Source: Cadophora sp. MPI-SDFR-AT-0126
Lineage: Eukaryota > Ascomycota > Leotiomycetes > Helotiales > Ploettnerulaceae
Assembly: GCA_020747065.1 (NCBI GenBank)
Contig: JAGMVK010000018.1
Location: forward strand, 434,001-498,000
Reading direction: 5' to 3'
DNA: 64,000 nucleotides
Position numbers and translations under genes: made by a program. Numbering within the stretch: position 1 is the first letter of the stretch; the number at the start of each line of letters is the position of its first letter. This document shows positions 1 to 12,963 of the stretch, in pieces. The notes under the pieces were generated by a model. That model had not been told where the DNA came from. It searched no databases and saw only the letters and a program-made list of their open reading frames with translations.

Positions 1-3000
1 TTATCTGCGGCTTTGTTTCCTAAGATACCTATATGAGCTAGTACCTATCTTAACTTGACTCGTGTCCTACGATCTCCTTAGAGTGTATCTATAAGTTGTA
101 TCGCGTTAGCTATAATGTACGCACCTGATTTACTAGTTGGTTTTTAAAATGTCCGGATAGCTACTTAGTTATTTATAAAGATAATTAACCTGTCTTTCTT
201 GTTTCCTCTCTCTACGTCTTTATCTGCAATTTAAAGGGCTAGCCTGATACCTTGTAGTTCTGCGGTATATACGGTTAAGGTTTCGCTGTCCCCTATATAC
301 ACCAGTTTTATACATCTATTTAAGGGTAATACTACTATAGCTCCTATATAGTTATTAATTCCGCTACTGTTAGTATAGACGAAGAGGCTATTTAAGGGGT
401 ACTTAAGGAATTCCTTATATTAGGTTCTAGCCGTTTCAGTGTATAATACTATCCTTACGATTAATCCTTACCACTATAGTAGTATAAGAAACAGTAGGAT
501 AATCTCTTAGTCCTTAATCGACGCTTCGCGACACTGACGAAGATACCTGTACGTATACTCCAGAGGGCTCAGGTATAGTTCCTTTCTCTATTAGCTCCTT
601 GTGGTCCGGAGGAGTTGGAAGCCTACTAAGGTTAGTATTCTATCCGAGGAGAGAATCCTACTGATAGTCTCAGCGCTTATCTTCTATATCTGTTATTTAA
701 TAGGAAGGAGGTAAAGCTCTATATCTAAGGCTAGGGCTAACGTTACTTTATATACGCCTCTAATGATTCTACCCGCCTTTACTTAAAGTGTTTTAAGTGA
801 GTTAATAGTTTATTTTATATAGCCTTCTCCGCGCTTATAAGCAACAGACTATATAGAGTAACCGTATATCATTTAGGAGATAACAACTACTTAGTAGATC
901 TTCCTAAGTTCAGTAACTCGTACTCCCTAAGTAGAGCTAGCTAGACTTGCTAATACACTAATAGACTTTAAGGTTTTTATCTTTAGGTTCTAGATATACT
1001 ATTTCCAGTTTAGCGCCGTGTTAAGCGTAATCCTAAGGTATTTACTACTTTTAGATAGGGGTATAATTATCTGTTCTATTTATATATAGTAATCGATATC
1101 TGCTACTTAACGCCTTCTTGTATGGTGAGTGAGCTAGAACTTACTTAAGGCGAATATAGATGTATACTTCTTTACCTAAATCATCGCTTGTTGCATAGCC
1201 TTCTCTAGTCTATTGCAAGTCTCTTTAATTGAGCTTCCCTACCGTAGAATTGCAATATTATCGATGTAGCTTGTGGCAAGGGTATTAGGCTCTCAGTTAC
1301 AGGTCTCTATTAAGTCAGTATTGTAGTATAAGTATAAAATAGGTAATAGCAGTGATCCTTAAGAAATACCGGTAGTTGTCTAGTACACCTCTAACTTAAA
1401 CGTATTAAAACTAATAACTATACTCCTATCTACTAAGAAATTAGTAATCTATCTAATTGTTTTTTCGTCTATCTTACGTTTACGTAAATTATGGAGTAAT
1501 CTGGCATGTAAGACGTTATTGAAAGCCCCCGAGATATCTAGTAGAAGAAGGCTTGTTACTTATGGCTCAGGCGAATTCCAAGCCTTATATATCTTCTTAA
1601 TAATAGTGTGTAGTATATAGTCTACTGATCTTCCCTTATATCCTCTAATGTATATGCTTAATAGTAGTTGATACGCCTTAGTTACGTAGTTAATTCTTCT
1701 CGCAATAATCGAGTCCATGAGTTTATTAATTATATTTAGTAGGGCTATCGAATGATACGCCTTAGGCACAATGTAGTTATCCTTACCTAGCTTCTTAAGG
1801 ATAATAGTAGTAGATTATTGAAAGTGTACTAGGTAATACTCTAATCGTAGGCTCTAGTTATATATCCTTATAAGATGTAAGGCGACCTAAGCAGCGATAA
1901 TATAGAGAACTCTGTTTATAATACTATCTAGTCCTAGGGCTTTCTTTAGGGGCGTAGAGGTAATAGCCTGGAGTACCTCCCTCTCTATAATATCCGGAAA
2001 TAGGATCTAATCTCAGTATTTAGCTCCCTAGATATCTTAGAGGTCGGGTTCTGGGGGTATCGGGAAGAAGGTTATCTTTAGAAGTCGTGCTTTATCTTGC
2101 GCCTCTATATACTTAATATTTATTATTAGGTCTTTTAATATTAGGGTAGTTATTAGTGCTACTTCCCCCTGGTTTTTTACCTACCTTACTAGCTTCTATA
2201 TACTCTCTAGGCTCTCTATAGTACTCTCAACTTAGTGTTAGTAACCTTAAAGTAAAGCTTTACAGATTACTTTTCCTTTCTAGTTTTGAGCTACGCGGTA
2301 GGCTTTTTAGCTCTCTTTTATATGGAGTCTAGTGTTACAGCGCTTAAGTCTTCGCGCCTCGGCTTATATTTCTTTGTATTTAGAGGTTCACCCGGCTCTC
2401 GCTCTTAGGGACTATCTTTTTAAAGGTATGGTATGTTTTATAGCTGACTGTATCGCTTTTATTACCTCTATAACATATCTATCTAAGGCGTGCCTTAACT
2501 TAGGATAATAGGTTATAAGTAACTCTCGCGTAAGGCTTATTCGAAGCTCCTTCTCATTGATACTAGACCAGTCATATGTTTCTGCCTATTATCTTTGTAT
2601 TATTCGAAGGTCTAGAATCGTTATAATTGGAAGGTAGTCTAAATTGTAATCTATCTCGTAATCTACTCCGCATTTAACAACCTTATCCACTAGGTCTTAT
2701 GTGCTATAGCAGAGGTTAATACAGCTCTATGTATTTTTTATCATTATACATAACTATGTCAGCAAGTAGAAGGCTACCTAACTAGTATTCCTCCATAATA
2801 TTAATTAAGTCGTCTGATTCCGGATCTCTTTCTTATACTGTTAGGCTGCTCCAGAGTTCATGGTATAAGTTGAAATCACCTAGAATAATTTATTCTTCCT
2901 AGTAGGCGGAAAGTACTGTTCTAAGGTATAGTAAGTAGCTTGTTCTATAGTCTAACGATCTTAGGGAGTTATATACGTTATATATATAGATCTTTATTAC

Positions 3001-5135
3001 TACCTCTGTAATTAGGCTTATTGTTGTGATTTCAAGTGTACTTAAGTCTCGCGTGTTATTTATAAATCTCCACCTATTTAAGTCTATTCTCTTATTAATA
3101 AAGAAGCAGACCCTCGCAGGTGCTTCTCTATTGTTATTAGGGAAGTAGAGATGAAAAGAGTATATAATTAGGTTATGAGTTATTGAGATAAAGGGGTTCC
3201 TTTATAGTTCCTAGAACACTAGAATATCGTACTCCTGAATCCTTAGGTTATGTAGTAGTATTACTATAACTACGTCCCTTAATTTCATAACGTTATACTA
3301 TAGGATCTTTATACCTTCTTCGCTATAGTTTATAGTTCATTTATACTTTATTAGGAACTAAGTAGTAAGTTTATTGTAATTAACTCTAGTACTTATCTTA
3401 AAAGCATATATAGCCTCTGCGGTCTTTAGCTATCCTTAGCTATAATTATATCCTTGTTCTTATCTTATATACTATTAAGCCTGTTTCCTAAGTGGACCCT
3501 CTTTAGGGCTCTTCCTTTCGTTAGGGACTTGCTCCTGGAGTTCTATCTGCCTAGTAGTATTATTGGCGTTAATAGTAATAGCCTTACTATAATGGCACTT
3601 AGCCTGCCTCTCTGAGTTCTATTCATTATTACTACTGCTTCCGTTAGCATAGTATTAATAATCGTGCGGTCTATTAGTGGCCTCTCCTTCATTAGTAAGA
3701 TAAAATAGTATAGTTATTAGGTATCATATATAGCTTTCACCTTACTTAACTCAACCTTCCGAACAGGATATTGATTATTCCACGCCTCATGTGCTCCCTT
3801 GCACATAGCATATTTCCTTATAGCGGACTTATCAACCTTAATAGGGTAATCTTTCGAGCTATACAGTTCTGCATAGTAGCTACATATTATGCTTACTTTA
3901 CATTAGGTTCCTATATAGCTGTATTTTTAATACTTATAGCATTACTTCAGTTAGTACTATCTATCGTATTTCTCATATTAAAAAGCCTTGCCTTACTAAA
4001 TAAGACCTTTATTAATAATCTTATTTATATCTTTTGGATTAGTGAGCTTAACGATAATAATTGAAGCTAACTTTATACTCGCTGCTCTTAATAGCTATCT
4101 AATATATTTAATATCCGTATTAAGTATAAATAGTCTATTATTATGCAGGAGCTTAGCTTTAATCTCGTTGAACTTCTTTATATTCATTAAGCTAGTCCTT
4201 ATATCATGCGCTAGAATTCCATATGTCAGTAGCTATATACTTATACCTCTTCTAATCCGGTTTATCTAATCGTTTGCGAATTATTTCAAGGCCTTTGCGT
4301 CGTTTCTGTTTAACGTCTTAATACTAAGGTCTTCGCTCTTTAGTTAGTTAGCTAATATAACGCGGATCCGTTCAATATACTTATTCCTACTCTATTCAAT
4401 TACTCAGTTAATATAGTTCTGTAAGTTTCTGGGGTTCTTAGCTTAAAGGCTCTTAATAGTAGATATATCTGTAATCTTTATAATAATCTCATGTTGTACT
4501 TAAATAAACGATAATATCTAAGTAGATATTATAATTAGTCTACTAAGAGAAGCCGTATTACTACTTAATACCGACGCGTATAAAGCTTTAGAAGGTAAAG
4601 CGCACTACATAACTTTCACTATATCATTCGTCGTCTTAGTTATATTATTTATCGCTTTAGCTATGTTATTTGTCTCTTATAAAAGTCCGGTAGTTATTTA
4701 TCGTATCTCAGCAACTTCCTTCACAGCTTAATTAGTTTCTTAGCTTAGTGTAGCTATATACTACTATATTATTATATTCTGCTGAACTTTAATCGCTATA
4801 AATTATACTATTTCTACTATTATTTTAAGATCGCTCTAAATAATTATAATAGCTTAGAAGATAGTACTAAGGTCAGGGGTATTCTAGAACTTGGAAATTA
4901 AAACACTTATAGCTGCGATTATAGTCTTAATAAGAGGCTTCAGTACCGGCTAGTCTCCGGCGGAGTTAATATAGACGAGTGCTTTCCTAAGGTAATCGCT
5001 AAGGTATATAATATACTCTCAGGGGTCATTGGGCTATACTGCTACTTAAGGCCACGTTATCGCCATACTACCTATATCACACTAGGCAATACACAAAAGC
5101 TTAGGCGTCTCAACTAGTCAAAAGGAGGGCTACTA
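1..5135 (-). mobile_element. RIP-degraded LINE (non-LTR) retrotransposon, 3' part cut by window edge
   Basis: A dead LINE read on the minus strand. Reading from high to low coordinates: the first ORF has gag-like CCHC zinc knuckles at about 3745-3960, where motifs such as CKGAHEAWNNQ are still readable. The second ORF starts with an AP-type endonuclease at about 2740-3310 (ILGDFNLYHELW). Reverse transcriptase follows at about 1050-2100, with PKAYHSIALLNIINKL, LLLLDISGAFNNVLHARLL, the remnant GSLLLPILY and the catalytic-motif remnant YIDN near 1250-1276. RNase H lies at about 1-400 (VYTNSSGINNYIGA; HIGILGNKAAD at the edge). Stops fall where Gln, Trp or Arg codons are expected, and the block is very rich in TA dinucleotides, as C-to-T mutation by RIP would leave. 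No intact frame remains. The element order is that of Tad/I-like fungal LINEs; the clade is inferred. Confidence 0.88.
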
Positions 5136-5489
5136 GATACGGTTTTCATTATTTAATTCCAAAAATTACGTTCTCGCTGTTTATGAAGTTTTTTCTGAAG
5201 TCTTGTAGTAGTTGTGAATGATGGAAAATACACATGGTCATGTGACACAAACCCAGTTGGCCCAAGCTCTTTGACTAGCCGGTGCTAGGGCGAGGCTGAA
5301 CTTCACCAGCCTGAAATACAATGTTGGAATGCCTTCTCGAAGTTTCCCCTCTATGCATAAGTTCACGCTTTGTTCACCGAATTGAACATCTCGAGCTACA
5401 ACATACTACATACAAGATCTAGTTCACTTGCAAAGCTCTGGTCAAACGACCTTTCGCAGCACAACCCAACAAGAGAATAACCCCTCACC
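5136..5489. other. Upstream region of SGT1
   Basis: Normal-composition DNA begins sharply here after the AT-rich element. It should hold the promoter and 5' UTR of the SGT1 gene. I see no gene or clear TATA element. Confidence 0.5.
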
Positions 5490-6701
5490 ATGTCCACAGA
5501 GGCAGGCAAAGGCCAAGAGGCCATGAAGGTCTCCGATTACCAAACAGCAATCAAACACCTCACAGCAGCCCTGAAGACATCGCAGTCCCCCCTCTGGCTC
5601 ATTCAGCGTGCCACTTGCTACCAACGAACCGGCCAGCACGATCTCTCCCTCATCGACGCAGACAACGCCCTCCTCGCAAGCATTGGTCGTGGCAAGCGGG
5701 ACCTGATTGCAACATCACACTTCCGCCGCGCAGTCGCTCTCCATGGCCTGGGTAGATATGGTGACTCCAGACTGTGTCTTACTTGGTGCCACAAGCGCAA
5801 TGACAAGGAGAAGGGCTTGACGATTTGGATGGCAAAGGTGAAGGCGGATTATGAGAAAGCTGGTGGTGACGATGCAGAGTGTAATAAGACTACGGTCAAG
5901 GAAGTGCCAGATAAGCCAGAAGAGGTCGCAAGTGATGCTGTGCCAAAGGAGGAGGAGGAGAAGAAGGTCCCATCAGCTACCAAGGCACCAGCCGTTGCAG
6001 CCGCGCCGGTTGCGCCAGCACCAACACCCAAGGAGAAGATCAGAACGGAGTGGTACCAGTCTACGAATACAGTCACGATCGAGGTGTTTGCAAAGGGTGT
6101 ACCAAAGGAGAATGCAGAGGTCAAGATTGAAGAAGGCAGTGTATGTTTATTACTCCGAATTCTGAGAAGGTATGCTAACGAAGTCCAGCTTGATGTCAGC
6201 TTCCCAATCGCTTCCTCTGACAGCACATATGACTACACACTCTCTCCCCTCTTTGCCAAAATCGACACCTCTAAGAGCACTTTCCGAATTACGCCCCACA
6301 AGATCGAGATCGTCCTCCACAAATCCTTACCCGGTCTCAAATGGTCATCTCTCGAAGGCTCCGAGCCCATTACATCCAGCAAGACCGAAGAACCAGCAGC
6401 CAAGATCCCCGAAGCAGTTCTGAAAGCCGACAAAGCCCCATCATACCCCACCTCATCGAAGAATGGCCCAAAGAACTGGGATACCGTACTTCAGGACGAG
6501 AAGGAGGAAGAAGGCGAGGAAGTAGACGACTTCTTCAAGAAGCTTTACAAGGATGCCGATCCCGACACCAAACGCGCAATGATGAAGAGCTACCAGGAGA
6601 GCAATGGTACCTCTTTGTCTACTGTTTGGAGCGATGTTGGTAGCAAGACTTTCGAGACTACGCCACCTGATGGAATGGAGGCTAAGAAGTGGAATTCTTA
6701 A
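5490..6701 (+). CDS. sgt1: SGT1-type Hsp90/SCF co-chaperone
   Basis: Two exons, 5490-6140 and 6189-6701, encode 387 aa. The 48-bp intron (GTATGT donor, GCTAAC branch point, CAG acceptor) is a multiple of three without stops, so an unspliced reading would insert 16 wrong residues. Residues 1-120 form a TPR-like region. An Ala/Pro-rich linker follows. About 183-275 is a CS (p23-like) domain beginning IRTEWYQSTNTV. About 310-387 is an SGS domain with VDDFFKKLYKDADPDTKRAM. This TPR-CS-SGS order is diagnostic of SGT1, which links Hsp90 to SKP1/CUL1 ligases, kinetochore assembly and, in fungi, adenylate cyclase. It acts in cytosol and nucleus. It stands alone beside the dead LINE, with composition typical of a conserved gene. 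Confidence 0.95.
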   Translation: MSTEAGKGQEAMKVSDYQTAIKHLTAALKTSQSPLWLIQRATCYQRTGQHDLSLIDADNALLASIGRGKRDLIATSHFRRAVALHGLGRYGDSRLCLTWCHKRNDKEKGLTIWMAKVKADYEKAGGDDAECNKTTVKEVPDKPEEVASDAVPKEEEEKKVPSATKAPAVAAAPVAPAPTPKEKIRTEWYQSTNTVTIEVFAKGVPKENAEVKIEEGSVCLLLRILRRYANEVQLDVSFPIASSDSTYDYTLSPLFAKIDTSKSTFRITPHKIEIVLHKSLPGLKWSSLEGSEPITSSKTEEPAAKIPEAVLKADKAPSYPTSSKNGPKNWDTVLQDEKEEEGEEVDDFFKKLYKDADPDTKRAMMKSYQESNGTSLSTVWSDVGSKTFETTPPDGMEAKKWNS

Positions 6702-7389
6702 GGGTGCTTCTGGACATGGAAACTTGCTGAGGTAATTTTTTTAATGAGGTTCCTTAGCGGTCATATTTGAATTTGGTCCTGAGCTGGTATTTGCGGCATT
6801 GAATGGAGTCTGGAGGAGCGTCTGGTCGTCATTTGAGACATTTTCACAGCTCGTGGCGGAGATTTGGCGCACAAAAATCGAATCATTTTGACCCCTGTTT
6901 CTACTTGCGTTCACACGAGAATACTTGCGTGCTTTTCATTTACCTGGGAATACCCGTGTTTGGAACTTTCAATTCTTCCATCCCTGACACACCTTCGGGC
7001 AATTAACGTGTTGGCGAGAAAGGTTTTGTGGGTTGCAAAGCATAGATGTATTGCCACATCACAAAACAAAGTGCAAGAAACACTCAATAGGTGGACATCA
7101 AGTAGCAGAGAACAGATCGAGATTGGGATCTTGTTCTCGTGTCACATTATGATTCCTTCTCACAAAAATGTCAGGTCCAATGCTATTCATAGAAGACCGT
7201 GTCTATGTCTGTTTCTATTCTTCGCTTATCAGAATACGAATTACACCGTCCATCCTCGTCATGCATCCGAAGGTTTGACCTGCAATCTAGGCGCTCAAGC
7301 TGTGACCTCGGGAGTTTCCTGAAAGTTCGTGACCAACAACTCCCAGCAATTTCAGAAATTTCATATTCTCAGCGGCAACCCAGGTCAGC
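6702..7389. other. Intergenic, convergent 3' ends
   Basis: Lies between the 3' ends of SGT1 and the minus-strand transporter. Probably both 3' UTRs. The open frames here have no family resemblance or coding pattern that I recognise. Confidence 0.5.
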
Positions 7390-8861
7390 TCACAGGCTCC
7401 TTGGCCACTTTCCCTTCATCCACCAAGCACCAACACTAACTGCACTCCCAAGCATGCAACTCCCCGTAAATACGATTACAGACTTATACCTCATAATCCC
7501 ATAAGTCCCAACAACAACTCCCTTCCTAATCAGCGCCGCACTCAACGGCCCCGCAGCCACATTGCCCATCCCCTTCCCAAAACAAAACAAACTGAACGTC
7601 GCCAACGCAGCAGTCGGCTCCTCACTGACCGCGCTCCCCATTCTCGCCCACATCGCCACGTACCCCGCGCCAAAGAACCCATACACCAACGCAAACATAA
7701 TCAATGCTGCCAACGATTGTGCTAGGCCCCACAGCGCTAGCGTAGCGAGTCCAGAGACCAGCGTGGAGATTAGGATGAGCAGGTTGAGAGGCACGCGCGT
7801 GTCAGAGAGATACCCGAAGGTGGATTGTCCAACAACCTGCGAGACGCTAAGGAGAGCAAGGACGAGAGCACCTTGCGTCCCCGTGAGTCCGATGGCCGTC
7901 GCGTACGACGGTAAGTAGAGCGAGGGGAAGAAATAACCAAGTCCCTGCGCGACATTACTCGTACAATATACCCAGAAGACTGGCGATCGCAAAGCCTGCC
8001 AATTGGTCTTGCCTGCTGATGCGTGAGCACTAGGTGGTAGTCTCCCCTTCAGCAATGGGATCAAGGGACCAGTAAGCACGACGAGTGCGATGGCGATGAT
8101 GCGAAGAGTGGTTTGGTAGCCGTATTTCGCTAGGAGGCCTTCGACTGCGAAGGGCATGACAATGCCTGAAACGCCAGAAGAGGCACAGAGGATACCGTAT
8201 GCCATTCCACGGCGAGCAATCCAGAATTCGTTGACGAATGATATGATGGGATAGTAGAATATCAGGAAGCCGAGCCCGTACATGACGCCCTGTGTGAAAA
8301 TGAGGGTGGGCAGCGTTCTGGCGAACGACCCGGCCAGAAGCCCAAGGATGCACAAAGGCCCTGTATAAAGAATTTTAGCTGCGAAAACAAATCGCTGAGA
8401 TGAGTTTGTTGAGACAAGGAGACTTACATCCGATCCAGATCATGTGTCGCTGATACTTCGAGTACCGCTTTATGACGGGTATGATGAGCGGCGCACCCAG
8501 ATACGAGATGCCCGAAGCGACCGTTCCAACAATGGAAATGAACGGATTATTAGCAAACTGTGGTTGCTGGGAGTAGTAATCTTGGAAAACTCCAAAGGAG
8601 ATTAGGAAACCTGACTGCTGCCTCAGCTTTGCTTTGGAATGTTGACGGGGAAAGCGCGATGGACATCTACTGACCCCATAAAAGAGCTTCAAAGACAAAA
8701 GCAACAGCGATGAGTCTCCATGCCGCTACTCCACCATCTGCTGGAGGAAGATCTTGCTCGACTATGGCAATATCGTGAGTGTTCTCACGATCATAGGGTT
8801 GCTCTTGCACAGACTCGGAAAGTGGGGTTGGATTTCGATCTTGGAGTTCCAGAGACGTCAT
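7390..8861 (-). CDS. MFS monocarboxylate/riboflavin-type transporter (MCH family)
   Basis: Exons on the minus strand are 8675-8861, 8428-8610 and 7390-8360, giving 446 aa. The introns are 64 and 67 bp and keep frame. The start is the first ATG (MTSLELQDRN). The hydrophilic N-terminus ends in PPADGGVAAWRLIAVAF, the usual entry to TM1 in fungal monocarboxylate-transporter homologues, and after splicing reads LLWGFLISFGVFQDYYS. About 12 membrane segments follow, including the conserved MWARMGSAVSEE near TM10-11. Members move monocarboxylates, riboflavin or related organic acids across the plasma membrane; the substrate is not predictable here. It is intact, with ordinary splice sites and no obvious operon-like partner. 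Confidence 0.87.
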
Positions 8862-10023
8862 CTTGACGGATTTTCGTATAGGCTTAAAAGTATCTGGAGG
8901 GTAAAATTTTTTTACTCCACTGTATATATGTATGAGTGCTCTATGTGTACAATTCTGGCAAAGCGATTTGTTTTGTTGTTGGTCACTGTGAGGAGCCAAG
9001 CGAAATTTCAGCTCCCCCATTTTCGCATTTGCCGAGGCTCCGAGGAGCGACTCATAGTGACGTGTCGCCCAAAGACACTGTATAGTGGGATGAGTGCTTC
9101 GCGATAACCGTAAAGTACTATAGAGATTGTTGATACTGGCTTCAGTGATAGCAACAAGAGTCCCACTTCTCTGACTGGGCCCTTCACTTTTTAATTGCCT
9201 CATGTCATCGTTCACCGTCGAACTCAAACAGTCCTGTGATTCTGCTACATGACTCCAGAGCTTTCGACCATTATCTTTTAATTTGCTGGGATCGAATGGT
9301 TCACAGATATGCTTTTGTTCGCAATTCGCCAAGATTTTGATGCAGCTCGCCAAGCACGTCCCTCTGTTGACATCGCAACCTGACGACAGCACGTATCATA
9401 TTACGGAACACGACAGTAAAAATGGTGATGATTATTTGAGGACACCTTCATTGAAATACACATCTATATGTCTCAGGCTTGAGAGATTTTTCTATCTCCT
9501 AAGCATATTCTTCGAGGCCCTCGGAATAGGTATTTCCTCCCTTTGTTTACTGAACTCTTCGCGTACGGTTTCTCTTAGCGAGTGTTCCCCTCGAGAGAAA
9601 GTGCTTCTCCCGTGCTCGCTTCAAATTACCCAAAGTAGACATTGGCGCGACGTGCAACAAAGGGTATTTATTCTCGCCAAGGCGTCCTAATTGACTTTCA
9701 TCATTGTAACTTATCACCTCACCTTCCAGCAAGCACTTACGGTGGCCGACGCAATATCCGTTGAAATATCCCTGTAGAAGCGTAGCGACGTTTAGTCACC
9801 CGTGCCCCACTTTGGCCCCAGGCTATGTTCTGGCATTGAAGCCAAAGTTTCGCTAGTCCTTGCAGAGGGCTCAGGGGTAACTGAGACTTGGGGAGGTATG
9901 TTCGTTTGCAGTGGTGATGTCAAACTCCTACGAAGCCGATCATGCTGGAACGAGACGCTAAATCTCTATAAATGAATTCGTAGCATTGCCGAGTAGATAT
10001 ATATGCTCTGGGGATCCTAATTC
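8862..10023. other. Intergenic, no gene recognised
   Basis: Contains the promoter of the MFS gene on its left side. No convincing coding region, RNA gene or repeat was seen in the remaining kilobase. Confidence 0.45.
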
Positions 10024-11777
10024 CTATTCCAGGCCCTCCTCGACTTTTAATCCATCATCAGGGTATTCCGTAAACTTAATAGCATCTCGCAACTCCGGGT
10101 ATTTCTCCGAAAACGGCTTGCCCATACTCCAATTATCCAACACATTGCAGTGATCCCAAAATTCCTTCGTGACGCTGACACCATCCCTCCCCCAACATAT
10201 CGCATCACCGATGCCTTTCTGCCAATTGCAATGTAGACTCAGTATGAATGAGTACATAAAGTCTTCTGTGCAGTATCTCTCCTGGTTTGCGATGACTGCA
10301 TCTCTTAATTTGGGAGAGCCGAGAGCGCATATCCAGACGTGGTGGGGTGTAGTTCGTTGTGAGAGGCATGGAATTGAGTGCGAAGGGATTCCGCAATAGG
10401 ATTCGTAGTCGTTCATGATTTGCCACTGGTACAAAGGATACATACTAGATAATCAAAACGTCAGTGTTGTGAGACTTGGAAGTGCCTGAGCGGAAACGCT
10501 CAAGCAAGGAACAATCGAGGGTTGTGAATAAGCTCTAGTGCAGGGTAACCTGTATTCCAATTGCAAAACTTACACTAAAAGCGCACCCAGCTTATCAATA
10601 AATGTCCGGTAGGTCAAGCGCTTGAGCAGATCGCAAAGAAATCGTGAAAGTGGATGTGAGAGTTGCGAGAGCTGTGGTGCCACCAATACATTGATGTTTG
10701 GATATCTCGGTCCAATCGCGACAGCTCTGCTAGCACCACCGATTGCCAAAGCTTTCTGAGATTCGATGACTCCACAGAGAAGTTTGTCTACTGGAGTGGC
10801 CGGATCTTTAAGCCGCAGTGGCAGCTCCCAGACATTCACTGTTGGTTGCTTGATGAATGAAGTAGGTATCATGTACGAGCGTTGGGAAGAGAAAGTTGAT
10901 GGGATTGATCGCGGAGTGGAAGGATACAAGACCTTTCTCGGTCTCCTTGCTGTTCTTCTTTGTATTGTTGTGTTGATGATCGAAGAGATCGGGGCAAATG
11001 GTACAATTCCCGTTTCCAGGCCTGAAAGAGGAAAACTGCCGAGCTCAGGTGACGGCAAACCTTCTAACTTTACAGCATGGTGACTCGGAGGATAAGAATT
11101 GTCAATTTCGGGAGCCGGTGTTCTTTCTAATCTGACGGCAGGGGAGATCCAAGATTGCAAAGCTGGGTCGATGTTTGACTGCGATGGCGGCGCCATGGAT
11201 CTCGAGGATATGCTGATGGCTATGGCCTGTCAGCTACGGATGCTATACAAGCATAACCAGTATCACCCGAGGCGTTAAAGAAACTGCTACCTCTCATGGG
11301 CAAATGAATGAACACATACGAGTTTGTCGTTTGATATTCGCGAGAACTGCTTTTAGGCTCCTTAATTCTTCTTCCAGCTCCACATTTCTTCTCTTGGCCC
11401 CTTTGAGTGCCGATTCTTGGTCCTGCAATTCACGTATTCGTTCCTCCAAGCTTTCAATACGTCTCCGCGTCTTTTCTCTCAGAATCTGCTGGGATTTTCG
11501 GTCGGCAGCTCGTTTCCTAGCGAGTTGTTCTGTGTTCAATTTGTCCACACTCCGGCTCGCTGCGGTACTTTAACGTATCAGTACCGACATCTCTGACACT
11601 CTGTGGGTTTGGTAATGTCAAGAACAGGGTAGTCCGACCTTTTGCTTTTGTGCCCGCCTTAACCCCATCTTGCGGGGGTTGTTGCTGCTGATGCTCCATG
11701 TGCCCCTCGGCGGGGCTGGAGACTGAGGGGTTCTCGTACGACTTGCTATTTGAAGAGAATGGGGTATTCATTGTCAA
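10024..11777 (-). CDS. bZIP transcription factor with C-terminal DUF3425-type region
   Basis: Proposed exons (minus strand) are 11639-11777, 11320-11559, 10574-11219 and 10024-10444, giving 481 aa. Exon 2 carries the bZIP: basic part LARKRAADRKSQQILREKT, then a heptad series SLEERIRELQDQESAL and ELEEELRSL. The usually invariant Asn of the basic region is Asp (D-x7-R), common in this fungal subfamily. Exons 3-4 hold the DUF3425-like segment (VDKLLCGVIESQKAL; PHHVWICALGSPKLRD; FWDHCNVLDNWSMGKPF). A nuclear DNA-binding regulator is expected; its target is unknown. Introns 2 and 3 have strong GTATGT and GTAAGT donors. Intron 1 (11560-11638) has a weak GTCGGA donor, so the N-terminus (first 46 residues) is less certain. 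Confidence 0.82.
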
Positions 11778-12963
11778 CAGAGCTGTTTACAGCTCTAGAT
11801 GACGCATTCTTGCTAAGGAGATGCTGTAGCTGATCTCAATTCAGAGGGTATCCAGAAGGGAGGCTTCTGCATGTTCAATTTTAAAGACGGAGAGCCTGGC
11901 GATGATGGAGATGCCAGATAGAGTTCGAGCTAGTTTATTGTGAGCCGTCATTTCGGGACTGTGCTGCGCTTGGCGCTCGCGGAGTTATCGTCCGATTCGC
12001 TTTTCAGGGCGATCTTCAATTTCTGATTGGACTATTTTCAAAATATGTCTCATGCCCATCCTCGAAGTGATCAGATCCTCACGGGAATATGCCGAACAGT
12101 CGACTCGAAGCGCTATGATGTTCCTTGCCCTAATGAGGAGCAGAGTATCCTAAGGCTGAAAGCGTTTCGGGCCTCGGCAAGCGCGTCTCCAAGCCTTTAA
12201 ACTGTTGACCGGAGGCTTGTGATACATCTCAAGGAACGTAAGCGGCCCAAAAACAAACCCTTGATTCAACCCAAATATATATCATACCTATAGAGTAGTT
12301 TGAAGTATTAAGTATGAATGCTACTTTCCTCAGTTAGTTCTGCTATTCATGCTTCGCCACAAAATTCTGGAAACTTGGCAGCGCAAATTGGTCATTTCGA
12401 ACCATCCTGCTCAGATCTCTCCAAGGACTCCACATCGTAAGCCCACACTTCGCTTCTTCATTTCTCCACGACATCAGGCTGTATGCAGAACCTCTATCTA
12501 TCGACTTAGAGCAAGAAAATTTATATCAGGAACGATCTGTCCACTTCAAACGGTTCCGAGCCGAGCCGACCCAATGTCGTCGACAACATCTTTCTACATG
12601 CATGATCAAGTGCACAGCTCTTGGGGTCCCATGCAAGGAACTAATTTTTCTAGTAATATCTGTAATATGGCAAACATCATGGCTCAATCTTGAAGCATAC
12701 CGTACAAGGTCAGAGCGATCGATATGCTGTCTACACACGGCTCCTTTTAAATTTTTTTTTGAAATACCATATTAAAGCTCTAGATTCCCAGCCGTGAACT
12801 AAGGATAATGAGGAAAGTATCATGGCATTGATATTACTTGACAGATAGATGAGCAAGGGATGGTCCTCTTCTTCTCCACTTATATAAAGCCGTGCTGTCT
12901 TGAACAGCGTACACTTATCTTACATCACCACAAAAGCGACAGATAGGGCCGCAAGCACGAACC
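11778..12963. other. Intergenic, no gene recognised
   Basis: Upstream region of the bZIP gene followed by nondescript sequence. An open stretch at 12349-12693 on the plus strand looks non-coding to me. No repeat or RNA signature. Confidence 0.45.

Noticed and set aside
3771..4269. Two plus-strand hydrophobic open frames (97 and 75 codons)
   Set aside because: They are the reverse strand of the gag-like part of the RIP-degraded LINE; TA-rich DNA gives artificial Ile/Leu/Tyr-rich frames.
5849..6226. 125-codon minus-strand frame inside SGT1
   Set aside because: Antisense shadow of the CS-domain and linker codons; no independent evidence.
12349..12693. 114-codon plus-strand frame upstream of the S41 relic
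   Set aside because: No recognisable family or codon pattern, no splice partners.
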